Part shown: in pieces, positions 5,499 through 6,838 of the stretch
Layout: each line of letters starts with the position of its first letter
How positions within the stretch are numbered: position 1 is the stretch's first letter
DNA from: Bacteroidales bacterium
GTDB taxonomy: Bacteria > Bacteroidota > Bacteroidia > Bacteroidales > UBA932
Direction: 5' to 3'
Length of the DNA: 6,838 nucleotides
Assembly: GCA_017478685.1 (NCBI GenBank)
Contig: JAFVDC010000108.1
Location: forward strand, 1 to 6,838
Position numbers and translations under genes: made by a program
The notes under the pieces: generated by a model
Database searches by the model: none
Told to the model about the DNA's origin: nothing
The model's input: only the letters and a program-made list of their open reading frames with translations

Positions 5499-6838
5499 AT
5501 GGCAAACAAAGGACAGATTGGAGTAACAACTGAGAACATATTCCCGGTTATCAAGCAGTTTCTCTACAGTGACCATGAGATTTTCCTCAGGGAACTTGTG
5601 GCAAACGCAGTGGATGCAACTGAGAAGTTGAAGGCTCTGGCAGCTTCCGGAGACTGCAAGGAAGAGCTCGGTGACCTTAAGGTTCACATTGAACTGGACA
5701 CCAAGGAGAACACCCTGAAAATCATCGACAACGGCATTGGCATGACCGAGGAAGAGGTTGACAAGTACATCAACCAGATTGCCTTCTCAAGCGCCGGAGA
5801 GTTCCTGGAGAAATACAAAGACCAGATTGGGAACATCATCGGCCACTTCGGCCTTGGCTTTTACAGCGCCTTCATGGTTTCAAAGAAGGTGACCATTGAA
5901 ACCCTTTCTTGGAAGGAGGGCTCCAAGGCCGTGAAATGGACCTGCGACGGTTCTCCGGAATACACCATGGAGCCTTGCGAAAAGGCCGAAAGAGGTACCG
6001 TTATCACCCTCTACCTTGACGACGACTCTAAGGAGTATGCCGAAAAATCACGCATCGAGGGCCTTCTCCAGAAGTACTGCAAGTTCATGCCAGTTCCAAT
6101 TGTATTTGGCAAGGAGCAGGAGTGGAAAGACGGAAAATACGTGGACACGGACAAAGACAAGGTGATCAATTCCGTGGAGCCGCTCTGGACCAAGGCTCCC
6201 TCAGAACTCAAGGACGAGGACTACAAGGAGTTCTACCGCACCCTCTTCCCCATGAACGAGGAACCACTGTTCTGGATTCACCTCAATGTGGACTACCCGT
6301 TCAACCTTACCGGCATCCTGTATTTTCCTAAGCTCAAGGACCGTGTGGCAGTGGAACGCAACAAGATTTCCCTATACTGCAACCAGATGTTCGTGACCGA
6401 CCACGTGGACAACATTGTCCCGGACTTCATGACGCTCCTTCACGGTGTAATCGACTCCCCGGACATTCCGCTTAACGTGAGCCGCTCCTACCTCCAGAGT
6501 GACGCCGCCGTCAAGAAAATCTCCACCTATATCACAAAGAAGGTTGCCGACCGCCTTGAGAGCATCTTCAAGGAAGAGCGCACCCAGCTGGAGGAGAAGT
6601 GGGACAACCTCAAGCTCTTCATAGAGTACGGCATGCTCTCAGATGAAAAATTCTGCGAGAGAGCCCTTAAGTTCGCCCTCCTGAAGGATGTGGACGGCAA
6701 GTACTACTCCTTTGACGAATACAAGGAAGCCGTATCTTCGGCCCAGACGGACAAGGACAAGAAACTTGTTTACCTTTATGCAACAAAGCCCGAAGACCAG
6801 TACTCCTTCATCCAGGCGGCAAAGGACAAGGGCTACAA
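5499..6838 (+). CDS. htpG: Molecular chaperone HtpG (Hsp90), C-terminus cut by window edge
   Basis: HtpG is the bacterial Hsp90, a cytosolic ATP-dependent dimeric chaperone that remodels late folding intermediates, often with DnaK. From ATG at 5499, 446 codons are open to the window edge; Bacteroidetes homologues run to roughly 680 residues, so the end of the middle domain and the dimerisation domain are missing. The N-terminal GHKL ATPase domain shows LRELVANAVDA with catalytic Glu32 and Mg-binding Asn36, DNGIGMT (77-83), the lid region IAFSSAGEF (94-102) and GHFGLGFYSAF (115-125). The middle domain has LFWIHLNVDYPFNLTGILYF, then IDSPDIPLNVSRSYLQ with Arg329 at the ATP-contacting arginine position. 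Every key ATPase residue in view is intact. The leader is A-rich (ACAACAAAAACAAC) with no Shine-Dalgarno sequence, usual for this phylum. It is transcribed on its own, after the terminator at 5339-5372. Confidence 0.97.
   Translation, partial: MANKGQIGVTTENIFPVIKQFLYSDHEIFLRELVANAVDATEKLKALAASGDCKEELGDLKVHIELDTKENTLKIIDNGIGMTEEEVDKYINQIAFSSAGEFLEKYKDQIGNIIGHFGLGFYSAFMVSKKVTIETLSWKEGSKAVKWTCDGSPEYTMEPCEKAERGTVITLYLDDDSKEYAEKSRIEGLLQKYCKFMPVPIVFGKEQEWKDGKYVDTDKDKVINSVEPLWTKAPSELKDEDYKEFYRTLFPMNEEPLFWIHLNVDYPFNLTGILYFPKLKDRVAVERNKISLYCNQMFVTDHVDNIVPDFMTLLHGVIDSPDIPLNVSRSYLQSDAAVKKISTYITKKVADRLESIFKEERTQLEEKWDNLKLFIEYGMLSDEKFCERALKFALLKDVDGKYYSFDEYKEAVSSAQTDKDKKLVYLYATKPEDQYSFIQAAKDKGY

Noticed and set aside
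1..6838. Mobile element, CRISPR array, tRNA or rRNA
   Set aside because: No transposase or integrase motifs, no regularly spaced repeats and no tRNA- or rRNA-like segments were seen; gene ends are intact and the genes are mostly core functions.

Overview
The window looks like ordinary core chromosome from a member of the Bacteroidota, most likely order Bacteroidales, with fairly GC-rich coding DNA. Four things point there. Promoter -7 boxes of the TAnnTTTG type sit just ahead of ffh, the cardiolipin synthase gene and the acyl-CoA ligase gene. Gene starts lack clear Shine-Dalgarno sequences, and htpG has an A-rich leader instead. One lipoprotein has a DUF4493-like/DUF6359-like architecture known mainly from Bacteroidales. 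The HtpG variant motifs (for example IAFSSAGEF and LYCNQMFV) are of the Bacteroidetes type. I cannot resolve family or genus.

Layout. Positions 1-955, minus strand: 5' part of ffh (SRP GTPase), cut by the window edge before its M domain. Positions 956-1123: a divergent intergenic region with the ffh promoter and two inverted repeats. Positions 1124-2212, plus strand: a predicted surface lipoprotein of unknown function. Positions 2213-3658, minus strand: a two-HKD cardiolipin synthase whose stop codon directly abuts the lipoprotein stop. Positions 3659-3713: a very compact divergent promoter region. Positions 3714-5300, plus strand: an ANL-superfamily acyl-CoA (or acyl-ACP) synthetase. Positions 5301-5498: a strong hairpin terminator at 5339-5372, then the htpG leader with a small inverted repeat. 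Positions 5499-6838, plus strand: htpG (Hsp90), cut by the right edge.

The genes do not form one operon; every neighbouring pair is divergent, convergent or separated by a terminator. There is a loose envelope/proteostasis theme: SRP targeting of membrane proteins, an outer-membrane lipoprotein, phospholipid synthesis, fatty-acid activation and a chaperone. The cardiolipin synthase and acyl-CoA ligase share a promoter region, so they are the pair most likely to be co-regulated. ffh and htpG have no stop inside the window and were read directly from the sequence.

I found no mobile element, CRISPR array, tRNA or rRNA, and no clear new multi-gene system. The points most worth a second look are the interlocked divergent promoter with a nearly leaderless cls start and a four-codon upstream ORF, the displaced A10 lysine in the acyl-CoA ligase, the zero-gap convergent stops, the split parS-like dyad near ffh, and the uncharacterised lipoprotein.
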